Assembly: GCA_025529335.1 (NCBI GenBank)
Contig: JAMYHX010000150.1
Coordinates: 19,995 to 83,994 of the forward strand
Reading direction: 5' to 3'
Length of the DNA stretch: 64,000 bases
From: Rhizopus sp. PT2906
Lineage: Eukaryota > Mucoromycota > Mucoromycetes > Mucorales > Rhizopodaceae
Part shown: positions 23,160 to 34,711 of the stretch, piece by piece
Layout of the letters: every line of letters starts with the position of its first letter
How positions within the stretch are numbered: the first letter of the stretch is position 1
Program-made: the position numbers and the translations under genes
The notes under the pieces: model-generated
Database searches by the model: none
Seen by the model: the letters and a program-made list of their open reading frames with translations, nothing else
Told to the model about the DNA's origin: nothing

Positions 23160-24460
23160 CTAAACAGTCCAGACCTGTTCCATAGAATCTTGCATCAGTA
23201 AATATACTTTATTCTCCTGCTCAACTGACACTGGTTTCATAGGATCAACTAGATCTAATGTAGGCTGAGGTATAACAGGAGGTGGAGGCGGCTGAGGCAT
23301 AACAGATGCAGGAGATAACATGGCAGGTTGGGTCTGTGGCTGATAACTAGAGAGATAATGAACGCCTGGACCCATATTAAGCTGTGTTCTACCAAAGGAT
23401 AATCTTAATTTAGCCCCTCCTAGATGTGATCCATTCAATTCTGCAATGGCTCGTTCTGCTGAGACACGTTTTTCGTATTGAATGAATGCGATATTCTTTA
23501 ATGGAATAATCTTTACGGCTATAATACTTCCATAAGCACCAAAGTAAGCACGCAATTCTTCTTCAGTGATCGTATTGTTTAATCCACCTACGAATACAGT
23601 CGTAATTTCCTCAGGACCATTGACGACGGTACCCATCTCAAACTTTGCTCGTGGCCTAGCAACGGATACACGGATACGAGATGCGCCAACATAAACACCT
23701 TGCATCTCTTCTAGACTCCGTTGTTGTTCACCCTCATCAAAAAACTTGACAAACCCAAATCCACGAGAGAAACCTGTTGCAGGGTCGACCATCACCTTGG
23801 CAGAGGCAGCAGATTTGTATCTACTTTGAAAAGCTGCCAAGAGAATATTATCGTCCACGTCAGCGCCCAAGTCACCTACGAATATACAGTAATCTCCCAA
23901 AAAGTTTGCCATCAATGTAGGTCTAATGAATGTGAGCAATAAGTTGTTTGTTTAATAAAAAGATTTACCTTTGAGGTAGAGGCATACCATTGCCATCTCT
24001 ATTCGACCAGTTTAATTTAAAGATTTTATTCGTGTTTGGAATCTGTGTACCATTAAACGTAATCAAAGACTTGCTTGCTGCTTCGTGAGTTGTAAAGTCA
24101 ATAAAAGCATAAGTTCCACCATATTTATCAATACTGATACGACAAGTCACTTCTTGACCCATATTCCACCATAACTGCCGTAAATAATTGTCGTCCATCC
24201 AAGGATCTAATTCACCCATCCTTTTGAAATGAGTTTTCATTTTTATATATTTTTTTCTCGTGTAATTACCATAATGTACGCGTCGGTGGTCCTTCAAAAA
24301 AGGTATTATTATTTGTTGTTGTTGTTGTAGCAGTGGTAGTAGGAGGAAGGGAAGGGGTAGGTGTCGTGTTATTTGTTGCTGTAGAAGGAGGAGTAAGAGT
24401 AGGGGTAGGTATTATTGAATTGGTGTTTGTGGCACTATTGGACGTATAAGAATAAGCCAT
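23160..24460 (-). CDS. Three-RRM RNA-binding protein (Nam8/TIA-1/Csx1-type)
   Basis: Three exons (24460-24270, 24220-23969, 23922-23160) give 402 codons including stop. After a Thr/Pro/Asn-rich leader, RRM1 starts LWMGELDPWMDDNYLRQLWW with RNP1 block GTYAFIDFTTHEAA; RRM2 has RNP2 CIFVGDLGADVDDN and RNP1 FSRGFGFVKFFDEGEQQ; RRM3 has RNP2 TTVFVGGLNNTITEEEL and RNP1 KNIAFIQYEKRVSAE. A Pro/Gln-rich tail follows. The WMGELDPWMD start and three-RRM order are typical of Nam8/Ngr1/Csx1, which act in U1 snRNP-coupled meiotic splicing or mRNA turnover; which role applies here is open. It is divergent from the Zn2Cys6 gene. Confidence 0.88.
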
Positions 24461-25204
24461 GGAAAAAAAAAAAACAACAATTAAGACCGATCGATACAAC
24501 CAAAATGGCTTTGCATTAAAAATTCAAGCTTATTGGTGCTTTTAAATTCAGCTGTTACCAAGGTATCGGAAACGTACAAAGCTGTCTTAAAATTAGATAT
24601 TTCCTAATTTGGAAAATATATCGAATTTGATAAAATTAACGAGGATTTTGAAAGGTTCGAAAAAAAGTGAATTAAATTTAAAAGAAGGAGGAGAAGGAAA
24701 ATAAAAGAAAAATAGAAATTGGACTCTATTTTAAGGAGAAAGAGGGGGGACAAGATACCCCAAAAAGAATAAGCATATAAAAAGTACAATAGACCAAATT
24801 TGAAAGAGGGGATTGGCTGTATATAATGACATGATTATTGCAGGAACCAATAAGATCAACATCCTTATTCCCCCCTTTTTTTTCACTTTGACACATTCTA
24901 AAATGACCTTCCCGCTGTTTCCTTTTATGTAACAATAGCCTGTTCAACATTGCAGATTATAACTCTATTATAACTCTATTATTGTTCATTATCGATCGAT
25001 ATGTATTTTTATGAATCCCTTTGTCTGAGACTTAAATAGATCAATTCACATAAAGGCATAAAAATTCTTTATTGTCAAACCTTAAAGCCGACGATCTCAT
25101 TTTTTTTTTTTTAGTATTAAAAAGCCATTCTGACCCATTAAAGCCCCATTCCCTTCCTCCTCTTTCTCTCTCTTTTTTTTTTTCTTTTCTTTTCTTCTTC
25201 TTCA
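24461..25204. other. Divergent promoter between the three-RRM gene and the Zn2Cys6 gene
   Basis: 744 bp. Contains a repeated TAACTCTATTAT motif (24959-24982), CATTATCGATCGATATG, and a CT-rich block ending at the Zn2Cys6 start. No gene seen; the minus-strand ORFs at 24604-24950 lack motifs. Confidence 0.4.
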
Positions 25205-27250
25205 ATGTCAAGAAAGAAATTTACTGAATACCAGTTTATTGATGTCAATGATCCTGAAAGATTTAAGAAAATTAAAGTTATCAGAGCTTGTGATTTTTGC
25301 AGAAAACGCAAATCAAAGTAATCTAATAATTACAACTATTTGATCTATATTATATTAACTATTGTTTTTTTCATTAGATGCGATTTAGCTGTGCCTGGTG
25401 CAGGCATGTGCTCAAACTGTAAAAAGGCAAATATCAATTGCGTATTCTCTTCTTCAGATATAAGATCAAAAAAACAATTGTTTACACAAGATCCTCTTCA
25501 ACAATTCTATCACCACTATCTTAAACAACGTCCCAATCTTGCTGTCGATAAAAAGGGTCAGTGTACCTTTGAGAAGAGCGTTAGTAGCGTTTATTCTCAT
25601 GTTACCATGACAACGAGTGAAGATTATATGTCTACTCAAATGGAAAGTGAGCTATTTGACGCTTACTTTGCCTTTGTTCATCCATTTTACCCAGTTCTTG
25701 ACAGGTATGAGACGATGCAAGCCATTAAGCGCCAACCGTCTAACCTACCACCTGCTTTGAAATCCACCATCTTAGCTCTTGCTCTTCACTTTTATTTGCC
25801 ATCAAGCACACATGCTGTCGCAGGATCCTACTATCAGCACGCTATTACTCAATTTGATCATGCAGTCTGTCTTTCAAATATTCAAACTTTGTTGCTCATG
25901 TACAAATATCAGGAAGTTGTTACACCCGTTGGAACTCCGCTTTCGATGTCTGCCATTAGTCATTTGAAAACAGCTAAACTCATGATGGATCAACTCGTGG
26001 CAGATATCACAGTACCTTGGACATTTGAAAACGAGCTCATCTGTAGAGCATCCTGGGTCTGGTATATCAATGTTGCCTTTTCGAATCTCGCTGATGTCCG
26101 TTTCAAGGACATGCTTCAGTTTGCGATTCCTCCTACCCGATTGCCCTCTCTTACTGAAACAGAACAGTACGACAAGACAAGCTTGAACATTATCTGTAAC
26201 TTTTTGCATCTCATCAGCCTAGCCATCATCTATGCTCAAACCATCTGCTTCATATCGAGTCACTCCTCCCTCTTTTACAATACAGACTGCCAAGAGATGG
26301 CCACGTTTGCAAGCCAATTGGAAGCGTGGCATAAGGCCCTGCCGAACCATCTTTTCATCTCTCTCTCAGTCAATCCTGTGCCTCTCTATACCACACATGA
26401 CTCAAATAATGCAATGGTCCATGATCAGTCTAAAACGGAGACCTTTGCTGCTTACCTCGGTCTCATCCGTGACAGTCTCGAGCTACTGATCGCTGTTCAT
26501 ACCCGTCCGTTTACTGCGTCCAAGGTCGCTCTTAATCTGGTCTCAAGAGCATACAGTCTGACTCTTGGCGACGTTCAGCCCGCCAATTACTCTCGTCTAG
26601 CCGCAATACAAGGAAGTCGTTTGATTGTCTATGGTCTGACGCTTGCTCTTCAAGTCCTACAATACGATACACAAGAAACAACCAGGATAGGGCCTATCGA
26701 GAGCATGACCATCGATATCTTCAACACCATCTCGGTATCTTCCAAACTCACAGTCGGCATTCAGTCCCTCAAGGAAGAAGAGATAGCTCGAAAGTCTCTG
26801 AGAGACGACGACTATGTTATCTCTGACAACACACTCTATTGCAATACAGGCTTTCCATTACCAACACAACTTCCTCCTTTACATAGCAAACCCTTCTATC
26901 CCACAAGTACCCCTTCCTTTGAAAGATCATTGTCTTCATCATCATCATCGGGTATTAGCCCAGTTCAGGAGCATCATCATTCATGGACAAACTATCAATG
27001 GGAAAATGGTAATTACAATGTAGACCAACAAGACCACTTTCAACATGATTCCAAAGCCATGTTCTCTCAAGGGACAGGCGCACCTCTCACGCCTAGAGAG
27101 GAATTCATAACACCAGCCGTGGTAGATGACTGCCTTCAGCCAGGCCAAAAGGACACGAGCATTTTGGTAGCTCCTATGCCTTTTGATATCATCAATCCTT
27201 CTTTTGAACTGTTCCCTCTAAAGAGCTGTAGATATCAGAAGTACATCTAG
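25205..27250 (+). CDS. Zn(2)-Cys(6) fungal transcription factor
   Basis: Two exons (25205-25317, 25378-27250) give 662 codons including stop. The intron splits the zinc cluster: RACDFCRKRKSK in exon 1 joins CDLAVPGAGMCSNCKKANIN in exon 2, giving the six cysteines of a Gal4-type binuclear cluster; reading exon 2 alone would lose half the DNA-binding domain. A fungal-specific regulatory domain spans about residues 120-420 (AYFAFVHPFYPVLDRYETMQ is its usual start), and the tail is Ser/Pro/Gln-rich and likely activating. The target pathway cannot be told from sequence; no biosynthetic cluster lies beside it. Confidence 0.85.
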
Positions 27251-27489
27251 GCTCTTTTTTTTCCCCTTTATTTTTATGATTATATTTATGCCAATCTATT
27301 TACCCCCTTTATCACCCCCCTTTAATGTTTTTATATGTATATTGTTGTTGCACAGTGTATATAAGGCATTTTTTTATATGTAAACATAAAATTATACGTT
27401 AATATGTAGATATCCAAATATGTCCTATTTGTCTTTATGCGGATTTATGTGTTTTTTTTTTCTGAATAAAGAAATGCTATTATGGTTTT
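27251..27489. other. Convergent spacer
   Basis: T-rich spacer between the tail-to-tail Zn2Cys6 and acyl-CoA oxidase genes. It includes a TTTTTATATGTAAA stretch that may hold 3'-end signals. No gene seen. Confidence 0.35.
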
Positions 27490-29889
27490 TTAAAGTTTGG
27501 CAGCTTGAATATAATTCAAATTATCACGACGATGAAGTATATCAAATACCAGCTTCTATTTTAAAAATGAGTACATGTAAGAAGAAAGTGACGTAACTTA
27601 CAGTTAGTTGTGCGCGTTGAGCTTCGTCATGATTGATTGGGTTCTTTTGTACGGCTTCCCACAAGGCTTCATATGCACGACCATCATATCTGCCAAGAGC
27701 AGAATTAAGTTGACGATCAGAGAATCCAAAGGCATCTGTGAGGGGTATGGCATCCTTGGCAATAGAAAGTACAGCCTGGTGATATGCTTGCTTGATTGTG
27801 ACCAATTCTAATGGAGAAACTGTGCTAGTGGCAAGAAACGTGGCAGAAGTAGCCAAATAATGCAGGCAAAACTATATATATAAAAACAATTAGCAGGACG
27901 GCTTTCATAAAAATATCTGCCTTACGAGATCAGTTAAGCGCTTCAACACATCACCCAAGGGAGTCGATTTGGCTTGTTGAGCTTTTTGAATCATTGAATG
28001 GACGACAAGGTACTCTGCGTGTGCAAAGTTAATATCCCAGCACTCGACGCTGGCTTCAGACCAGGAGAGGCCTGCTTGTAATTGCTGAGCCAACTGACGG
28101 ACCAACCTTGCAGATCTCGCCTTGAACAAAGCCAATTGAACATTAGGGTCCAACAGCTGCTCATGGCTCTTGATGGGCAATAACTTTACATCTTCCTTTA
28201 CGTACGCTGCGGTGCTGTAGACTTGTTTCTGACTGGCTAACTGCTTGAGCAGGAATCGAGCTACCTGTTGTGATAAGACATAGTTATCTCCTTCATAAGT
28301 ATTAGAAGGCACAAAGGTGGCAAACATATCTGCTACACCGCTAAAGATGGAATAACCATGTCCTCCCATGGCTTTGCGGCATTCCTCAATGCCGTCCGTC
28401 GATCGACGCGTACCCCAACTCTTGAGCGCACAGGATGTCGCATGCACCTCGGGCAACGACTGGGCCTCGCCTATCTCCAATTGTTTGGTCAATGCTTCAA
28501 ATTGACCGTACAAGTCCTTGCTTGTGATATAAATGCCATATGCGATAGAAATCAATGGCATCAAACGGTGTTGCACAGATGAATACTCGATCACTGGAGT
28601 TTCGAGGTTGGGTCCAAATTGACGGCGCACCGTACAGTAGCGTGTCGTGATTGTCGCAGCCTTGGCCAACTTGAGCCCAGCGTCCGCAAAAATATCGACA
28701 CGAAGCTTGACCATACCACCATATGAAAGCTTATCATGAACAGGAGCCACATATTTGCCCTCTCGTGTCACTTGAGCAAACTTCATCAACATGTTGTCTC
28801 GCGGGATTCGAACATGGTCAAAGATGGCAACTATATACATGGATTAATTTTGGTCTCTTTGAAGGGTCCGCGCATCACCTACATCCGTTATCCATCGTCG
28901 CAAACCCTCCATAAGCCTTGGGACCTATATCACCTACAGTTATTCCAGGAAGTGGTTTGTGATCTATAGGTGACCGAATAGGAACAATAAATAGGTGTGG
29001 TCCATAAGATTTATTGGCAATCACAAGTTGAGCCTATAATTCGGGTTACATTCTCAAAAGTAGTGTCAACCTGTTTATGGCCTTACTTGTACTACAGCAT
29101 GGGTGCTCACAACACCTAGTCCACCAATCCACCACTTCGCAGCCTAAAAGGAAATATGAGCAACATTCACATGTTTTTCTCGGTTTTGTTACTTGCCGTT
29201 AAATCTGGGGTATGAATAATGAATTCATCTGTCTTTTCGTCAAATAAAGCAACTGTCTTTAGTCCTGCCACATTCGATCCATGGCTGTTTCCAAAAAGAA
29301 GATGAACCAAACAAAGCAAAAAAAAGCAAGGGGGGAAACTAACCTTAATTCAGTTTGTGCATAACATCCAATGATTGCAAGTCGTTTTGCTGGATCATAC
29401 CATTTTTTAATCTGCTCTGGTGTACCTTGTGCTTGGATAACAGACATGAAGGCAGAATAGTGCAAAGAAAGCTGAAGTAACAGAAAATGTTACAAAAAAG
29501 GAAAGGTGTCTCTATGGTTACTTACAGGGTTGAGCATATCAACATATAACACCAAGGCACTAAACTCTTGTTGACTCAAATGATGCTCTTCTTCCAATTC
29601 AATCAATCGTTTGGCCATCTTTAATGAATGGGCCAATTGCTACAAGCAAATCTATTAGTCATCCTCTTTTAAAATTACTCTCTTGGTTTACTTCGGCTCT
29701 ATTTTTAAAATGCATAGGAAACTTGTCAAATACAGGTTCACTTTCTGCAATCTTTTTCGCTTTTTGATTTGCATCATATGAATTATTTAACAGTAACTTG
29801 TTCATGTCTTGAATTCTAAAGGAAGCACTTTGACGTGCTTTCTCCACATCAATCGACATTTGCTTCAAGTAAAGATTATTATCCATCAT
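27490..29889 (-). CDS. Peroxisomal acyl-CoA oxidase
   Basis: About nine exons. The start ([20 protein letters not shown]) leads into an N-terminal helical domain, then [20 protein letters not shown], the FAD-binding [20 protein letters not shown] block, [24 protein letters not shown]-like [20 protein letters not shown], the [12 protein letters not shown] block and CTVRRQFGP, as in acyl-CoA oxidases. [20 protein letters not shown] carries the C-terminal half of the active site. The last small exon, reached through an ATAGAAG acceptor, ends [13 protein letters not shown] is a peroxisomal targeting signal type 1. The enzyme oxidises acyl-CoA to trans-2-enoyl-CoA and makes H2O2, the first step of peroxisomal beta-oxidation. 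A MITE-like inverted repeat begins only about 80 bp upstream of the start. Confidence 0.92.
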
Positions 29890-29970
29890 GAAAAATATAA
29901 AGTAAAGAAAGAAAAAAAAAAAAAAGAAAAAGTTTATTTTTTTTCCCCTCTCCTTGTTTTGTGTTTTCAC

Positions 29971-30213
29971 ATCGTACAGTTGTCGAAATGGAGACGAAAG
30001 ATGTGGTACAATCCACCTCCTTGGTTTCGCAGATTCTTCAAGCAGCAAAAGTAACCCGCCCACAAGTCAAGAAAAAAATAGCATTGCGCTTAGAAAGCTA
30101 TAAAGAGATATAGAATATAGAAAACTTTGAATTTTATTGTTATTAATTTAAAAAAGTACGGCTCAGAGAGCGTAGTACCACATCTTTTGTCTCCATTTCG
30201 GCAACTGTACGAT
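29971..30213. mobile_element. MITE-like element with 39-bp terminal inverted repeats (copy A)
   Basis: The left end 29971-30009 (ATCGTACAGTTGTCGAAATG...) and the right end 30175-30213 (...CATTTCGGCAACTGTACGAT) are inverted copies matching at 37 of 39 positions. The 243-bp element has no coding capacity. Its inner part (about 30061-30180) recurs in copy B at 37831-37965. No clear target-site duplication seen. It lies in the acyl-CoA oxidase promoter, 82-324 bp upstream of the ATG. Confidence 0.65.
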
Positions 30214-30399
30214 TTTTATACTTGATTACTTAATTGATTCTTACTACAGAACATCCTAATTGATATTTTACACAGTCCTTGTATTACTAATGAAGGGACT
30301 GCAAAGTACGCACATATTCTATTTCTTTCTTTCCTTCTCTCATTCTCTAATTCATTCACATGTCAACTTTCAAGATTTAAATGTGTCCACCTTCTTTGA

Positions 30400-31415
30400 A
30401 GGAACGGAATTCTCTGAATGGAATTTTGTTTCTCAACTTAATCCCACTGCAGAGCCTTGGGGAACTTCCTGCAGAGGCTTTGGTAGAGCTATGGGGAACT
30501 TGCAAAATTCATTACCATTAAGCAAAACTTCCTGAACGACGTGGACAAACTCAAAAACAGTGCTAAAGTGCCTAGTGAAATCAAGTCCTTTCTTGAACAT
30601 GTGGTAAAAAGATATTTCATTTTTTATTTATATTTATCTCTAACAATATCCTTCCATTTGATTTCATAGAAAGTTGACAGCAGTAATGGTAAGCAGATGA
30701 TTATCAAGAACAATAACGGAATTATCGTCGCAACCCCAATTGACAATACAACATTTCATGTCTTTCACCAACCATAGCCCAGCACCCAGCCCAATAAAAA
30801 AAGAAAGATAGCAATCGATGACGATGACTTTTGGAGTAGCTGGCAGGAGTACTTTGATGAATGTGGATGCCACAAGTACTGTCATATTATCGAGTGTGAT
30901 TACACCATTCAATGTAAACTAAGTTATGATGTTGATCTGTATGAGCAACTGGGTAACAACAAGCACCAAGTGGTAAAATCACCGTTCATGGATTTTGGTG
31001 CATACACCGCCAAGTTTATACAAGGGTTAAAGAATAGGAATGAAAGAAGAATCATGAAGGCTCTGTTAGATGACAAGCACTGGGAGGAGATTGAGGGGGG
31101 CAGCAATTCAGCCAACGCAACATACGTTTATGATTTTTTATGTTGATAAACAAGTATATGACAAATTGCTCGGCCATTGAAAACAGTGAGTCCATGTTCA
31201 ATTACCACCTCGTTTGGCCGCTCTTAAGTTTGGTAGTAAAGACAGCAACTTTACCAGCCAGATACTCTTTGTTTAAAACGGGTGGAACTATACTGGGCTC
31301 CTCTGATGAGATATTCAAGGCAGATGGTGCTGTTGAATTGGATGGTATCGAGTTTTGTTTACTTGAAACATCTGGTGTATATAAAATCTCGGACAGCAGT
31401 CGTTTCTGATGTGTT
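30400..31415 (+). pseudogene. Decayed gene of a Mucorales-type orphan protein family (N-terminal part)
   Basis: Broken plus-strand reading. Pieces include FLNDVDKLKNSAKVPSEIKS, an intron-like gap (GTAAAAAG to TTTCATAG, about 30602-30668), then DDDFWSSWQEYFDECGCHKY, FMDFGAYTAKFIQGLKNRNE, and after a frame change FNYHLVWPLLSLVVKTATLP, FKTGGTILGSSDEIFKADGA and EFCLLETSGVYKISDSSRF. I associate the WPLL-KADG-LLETSG pattern with a large uncharacterised family in Mucorales. Function unknown; a D-x(n)-LLE-type order could suggest a nuclease-like core, but that is speculation. Stops, a frameshift and truncation after SSRF make it dead. A differently decayed C-terminal part of the same kind lies at 38865-39610 on the other strand. 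Confidence 0.5.
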
Positions 31416-31924
31416 TGATGAGATAATCATTGTAATGACCCGAGTATAATAAAGTAGAGCATATATTCTACTTTGCATTCCTCTATCGCATCTGATGAGA
31501 ATAAGAATAAACGTACTGACAACAATAACATAAGCATAAATAATGTCAGTGGCGACAATAATATAAATAGCAGTCATAGATTCTCTCTCCCTATTAAACG
31601 CACACGCGTCTTATTTTAATAATATTCAGCTCTTCTTAATAAAGAATGTAATTCGCAAGTTGTCGACTTAATAGCTTTTTTACAATAACAAAGCTGAATA
31701 CAACAGTTTCGGCAAGGATCACGTAAAGGGTTCGTTTGGCGCATTGACGTTTCTGCGAAGGATCTTAAAAACGTGTTTTTGTGCTACTGAAGACACGCTG
31801 CGCGAGTTGAAGGTGATATTTGTGCATGCAAGAGGAAAGACTGCCGCTTAATTTTGATTTAAACATTACACCAATATTAACTTTTTTTAAAATAGGTAAA
31901 CGCATCTATCTGTGATCATTAGAA
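31416..31924. other. Intergenic, no gene seen
   Basis: Follows the orphan-family remnant and precedes the small hypothetical gene. Trinucleotide-poor, AT-rich. No motif recognised. Confidence 0.35.
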
Positions 31925-32392
31925 ATGCCCACCAAAGATGTCCAGGTTCTGGAACATTTGTCATATACTGACATTCCAGCAGATGTAAGCCAAGTTGACA
32001 AGGTCTTGAACCTTGGGAATCTTGTTTGGAAGTTGAACGTAAGCTAAAAATAAGCCAAATAATACTTTGTAACTAATAATATATCTACTTTATAGGATTG
32101 CCTCCAAAAATCATGCAAAATAATAAATAGAATGAAGGAGGAACATACCAATTATAAAGTTATGCAACAATTATTTCCAAACAATCAGCCAAGAATGAAT
32201 TTAGCAACATTGATGCAAAATGATACCCAATGGCCCGTAAAAGGCAACGGCTACGGTATCATTTTGCCCCAACAAATTGATGACTGTGATTTGGACTGTA
32301 CCACTGTACCTGCAAAACAACAATCAGTTAACTTGCAGTTATTTGATTTATATATATATATATATATAAACTATTCAGTATGCTTACTATGA
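31925..32392 (+). CDS. Small hypothetical protein, two exons
   Basis: Exon 1 (31925-32038) starts MPTKDVQVLEHLSYTDIPAD and ends LVWKLN; donor GTAAGC and acceptor CTTTATAG give exon 2 from 32096 (DCLQKSCKIINRMKEE...), for 136 codons including stop. Predicted mostly helical. Product not recognised. The last residues (LYIYIYINYSVCLL) are encoded by a TA microsatellite, so the true C-terminus may be spliced away or worn. It sits between a dead orphan-family gene and DGAT1, which leaves open that it is also a relic. Confidence 0.4.
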
Positions 32393-32599
32393 ATTGTATT
32401 TACGCCATTGAAAAATAATCAAAGAGCTTTTCAATTTGTTCAACATTGTACTTCCTGTAAGAACCTTGGGTTTTAGTTATAGGAGTGTTATGCTTCATTT
32501 TTGATTTCTTCTCGTAGATCAACATTTATAAATTCATGTACACAAGATAATGAATTGCTCAATTTGTTTTATTTTCTCAAACAGTAGTTACATAATGCA

Positions 32600-34209
32600 T
32601 CAAGTGGAGGTAGTAATTTTATGAGTGACTGTCCACTGGTAGTAATACAACAATGCTATCGTAGGTTGTCCGACAACACAAAACACAATCCTACAAAGAA
32701 AAATAATAAGAGAAAAGTCATATAATAATAAACTGAGCTTACCAAAAGATAGTATTGCCTAATGCTGTTCCTTTTCCTCTCCATTTTTCCAAGGGACGCG
32801 TAATGGCAATCAGGGGAATCTGACCAAGCATACCCCAAAAGGCAAATCCGGTGATCGAATGAGTAGGGATACCTACCAAGAATTCATGCAAGACAGCCGA
32901 GACAAAAAAGACAATGAATTGACAGAGAGCTGGGGGCATACCAAGTTGAACTGAGGGTATATAGACATGACGCTTGAAAAAGAGATAGACTGGACGATTC
33001 CATAATCGCCAGTAGGTAGCCAAGTTGCCCGAGTTCCACCAGGCGAGATAAAACGTACGATCGCCAAACCGCAGTACTTCACTCAGAGCATTCAAAAAGG
33101 CATGGAATAGAGCATAAAACATCAGCAGCCAGATGACCACAGCAGTTGTTGACAGTTTCAAGACACGCTCGACAATAGTTACAAAGTTCATGTTCTCGAG
33201 GGCTTGAATCGAGTTGGCCAAGGTTGGTTTGGCATATTGCTCGGTCAGGACATACATCATGACCAAGCAAGTGACGAATTCACCTACACGTTTCAGAAAG
33301 AAGGTTGTTCGGAATGTTGGTGTTCGAGGATAAGATACTTGGTAACACAGTGTAGGCGCAAAGTAAAAATAGAGCAAATTTTTCACATTCACGTTGTTTG
33401 GATAGCTCTCTTCGTAAAAGTCAATGGTCTTGCTCTGAAGATAAGCTTGACGTAATTCGCGATTGACAAGAACAAAGGATGTGAGTTTTAGAAAAGTGAT
33501 AAGGCAAAGAAATATAACGGCTGAACCAACTATATATGAATGTATTACAGATGAGATAAAAGACACATGAAATAGAATGTTATTACCTAATGGATGATAG
33601 ATGCGTGTATAGACGAGATAAGAGGGGAATGTAAGCAAGAATACCAAATGGGATATATGAGTGATAGCCAAGACCCTTTCATAAAGAGCCAATTTCTTTA
33701 TAAATTCAGGTTTATCATCCTTTGCTAATAAAGCAAGTTTCCCCATGGCAGATTCTATAATGTATGAAATAAAGATACTTAGAGGAACACATAACCAAGC
33801 AAAGAAGAAGAAGAAGTAATCCTTGATAGGTATATAACTATGTGGTAATCGAATCAATAGACCATATTTCATCCAATTTTCAATGATTAATCGAATGTTA
33901 CTTGCACCCAGCACAAGCACTGATAACAATGTAAGCTTTATACAAATCAAATCGTTATAACTTACTGCCTAGTCTTAAAAATCCACTATAGTTCTCTGGG
34001 GGAGCTTCCTTGGATAAGACAGATGCCTTTGTGACAGTATGAATGGGTAATACATGTGAAAAGCCCTCATACTGTTTATCTCTTTCTTCCTTTATAGGCT
34101 CTGATTCTTTCTTATGTGTCAAGCGTAAATCCCTTCTTTGTCTTGGCTCTGATTGATCATCTTCACTATCTGTCAATACCTTTAGAGGTCTTCTTCTGAC
34201 AGTAGTCAT
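32600..34209 (-). CDS. DGA2: Diacylglycerol O-acyltransferase 1 (DGAT1, MBOAT/SOAT family)
   Basis: About five exons. Exon 1 (from 34209) is a charged, disordered cytosolic leader (MTTVRRRPLKVLTDSEDDQS) ending SGFLRLG; the splice at GCAGTAAG to TTATCAG gives MLVLGASNIRLIIENWMKYG, the first membrane block of DGAT1. Later blocks: NVKNLLYFYFAPTLCYQVSY, the FYLAWWNSGNLATYWRLWN form of the FYxDWWN motif, RHVYIPSVQLGMP and FFVSAVLHEFLVGIP with the catalytic membrane His. The last exon gives VVGQPTIALLYYYQW and ends at 32600. The enzyme makes triacylglycerol from diacylglycerol and acyl-CoA in the ER. In the FYxDWWN motif the Asp is Ala here, which is worth noting. The yeast-style symbol is a guess at naming; the identity is not. 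Confidence 0.88.
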
Positions 34210-34426
34210 TATTATTATTATTAAAAAAAGTTGTCAAAGAAGAGAAAGAAAAAGAGATGAAAATAGTAATTGAAACACAGTAAAATATTAAGGGTAGATC
34301 ACATGTAAACATGTATTTTTTAAACAACAAACACACCAATTAATCTTTTAGCATAATAATAATAAAAATGACAGGCCCCGGCTAAATTTTTATATCTCTC
34401 TTTTTTCTTCTTCTTTCATTATTATT
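34210..34426. other. Divergent promoter, DGAT1 and SDHAF4
   Basis: 217 bp shared by head-to-head genes. Contains an ATT/AAT repeat on both sides (34207-34221 and 34359-34369) and a CT-rich block before the SDHAF4 ATG. Confidence 0.4.
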
Positions 34427-34705
34427 ATGCTTAGAACAACTCTTGTCCGTACTTATTCCTCACTCAACAGACCAGGACCACTTCCACTTGGAAATAAAAA
34501 GCAACAAAAAGAAATGTTGGACCTCATTCGAAAGAGACAAGAACAAGACGTACAAAGTACAGAATTACACCAAGACGCAATAAAAAAACCACAAGCTGAA
34601 TTCGAGGGTGATGTCAACCCAAAGACAGGTGAAGTCAATGGCCCAAAGACTGAACCTGTTAAACATAATGACTGGAGCTTTGGTGGAAGAGTGACTGATT
34701 TTTAA
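34427..34705 (+). CDS. SDH8: Succinate dehydrogenase assembly factor 4 (Sdh8/SDHAF4)
   Basis: A single-exon 92-residue protein. The N-terminus MLRTTLVRTYSSLNRPGP is a mitochondrial presequence with a likely cut near YSS. The C-terminus carries the DUF1674 signature: FEGDVNPKTGEVNGPKTEP then NDWSFGGRVTDF. SDHAF4 binds flavinylated Sdh1 in the matrix and protects it until it joins Sdh2. Its stop codon lies 6 bp from the stop codon of the convergent Spo7-like gene. Confidence 0.92.
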   Translation: MLRTTLVRTYSSLNRPGPLPLGNKKQQKEMLDLIRKRQEQDVQSTELHQDAIKKPQAEFEGDVNPKTGEVNGPKTEPVKHNDWSFGGRVTDF

Positions 34706-34711
34706 TAAAGA

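Noticed and set aside
28795..28815. GGGATTCGAAC motif resembling a tRNA T-arm
   Set aside because: It is coding sequence of the acyl-CoA oxidase (VRIPRD) and no acceptor, D or anticodon arm is nearby; I found no tRNA or rRNA gene in the window.
30664..31115. Minus-strand ORFs opposite the orphan-family relic
   Set aside because: No motif, and the plus-strand reading carries recognisable blocks in order.
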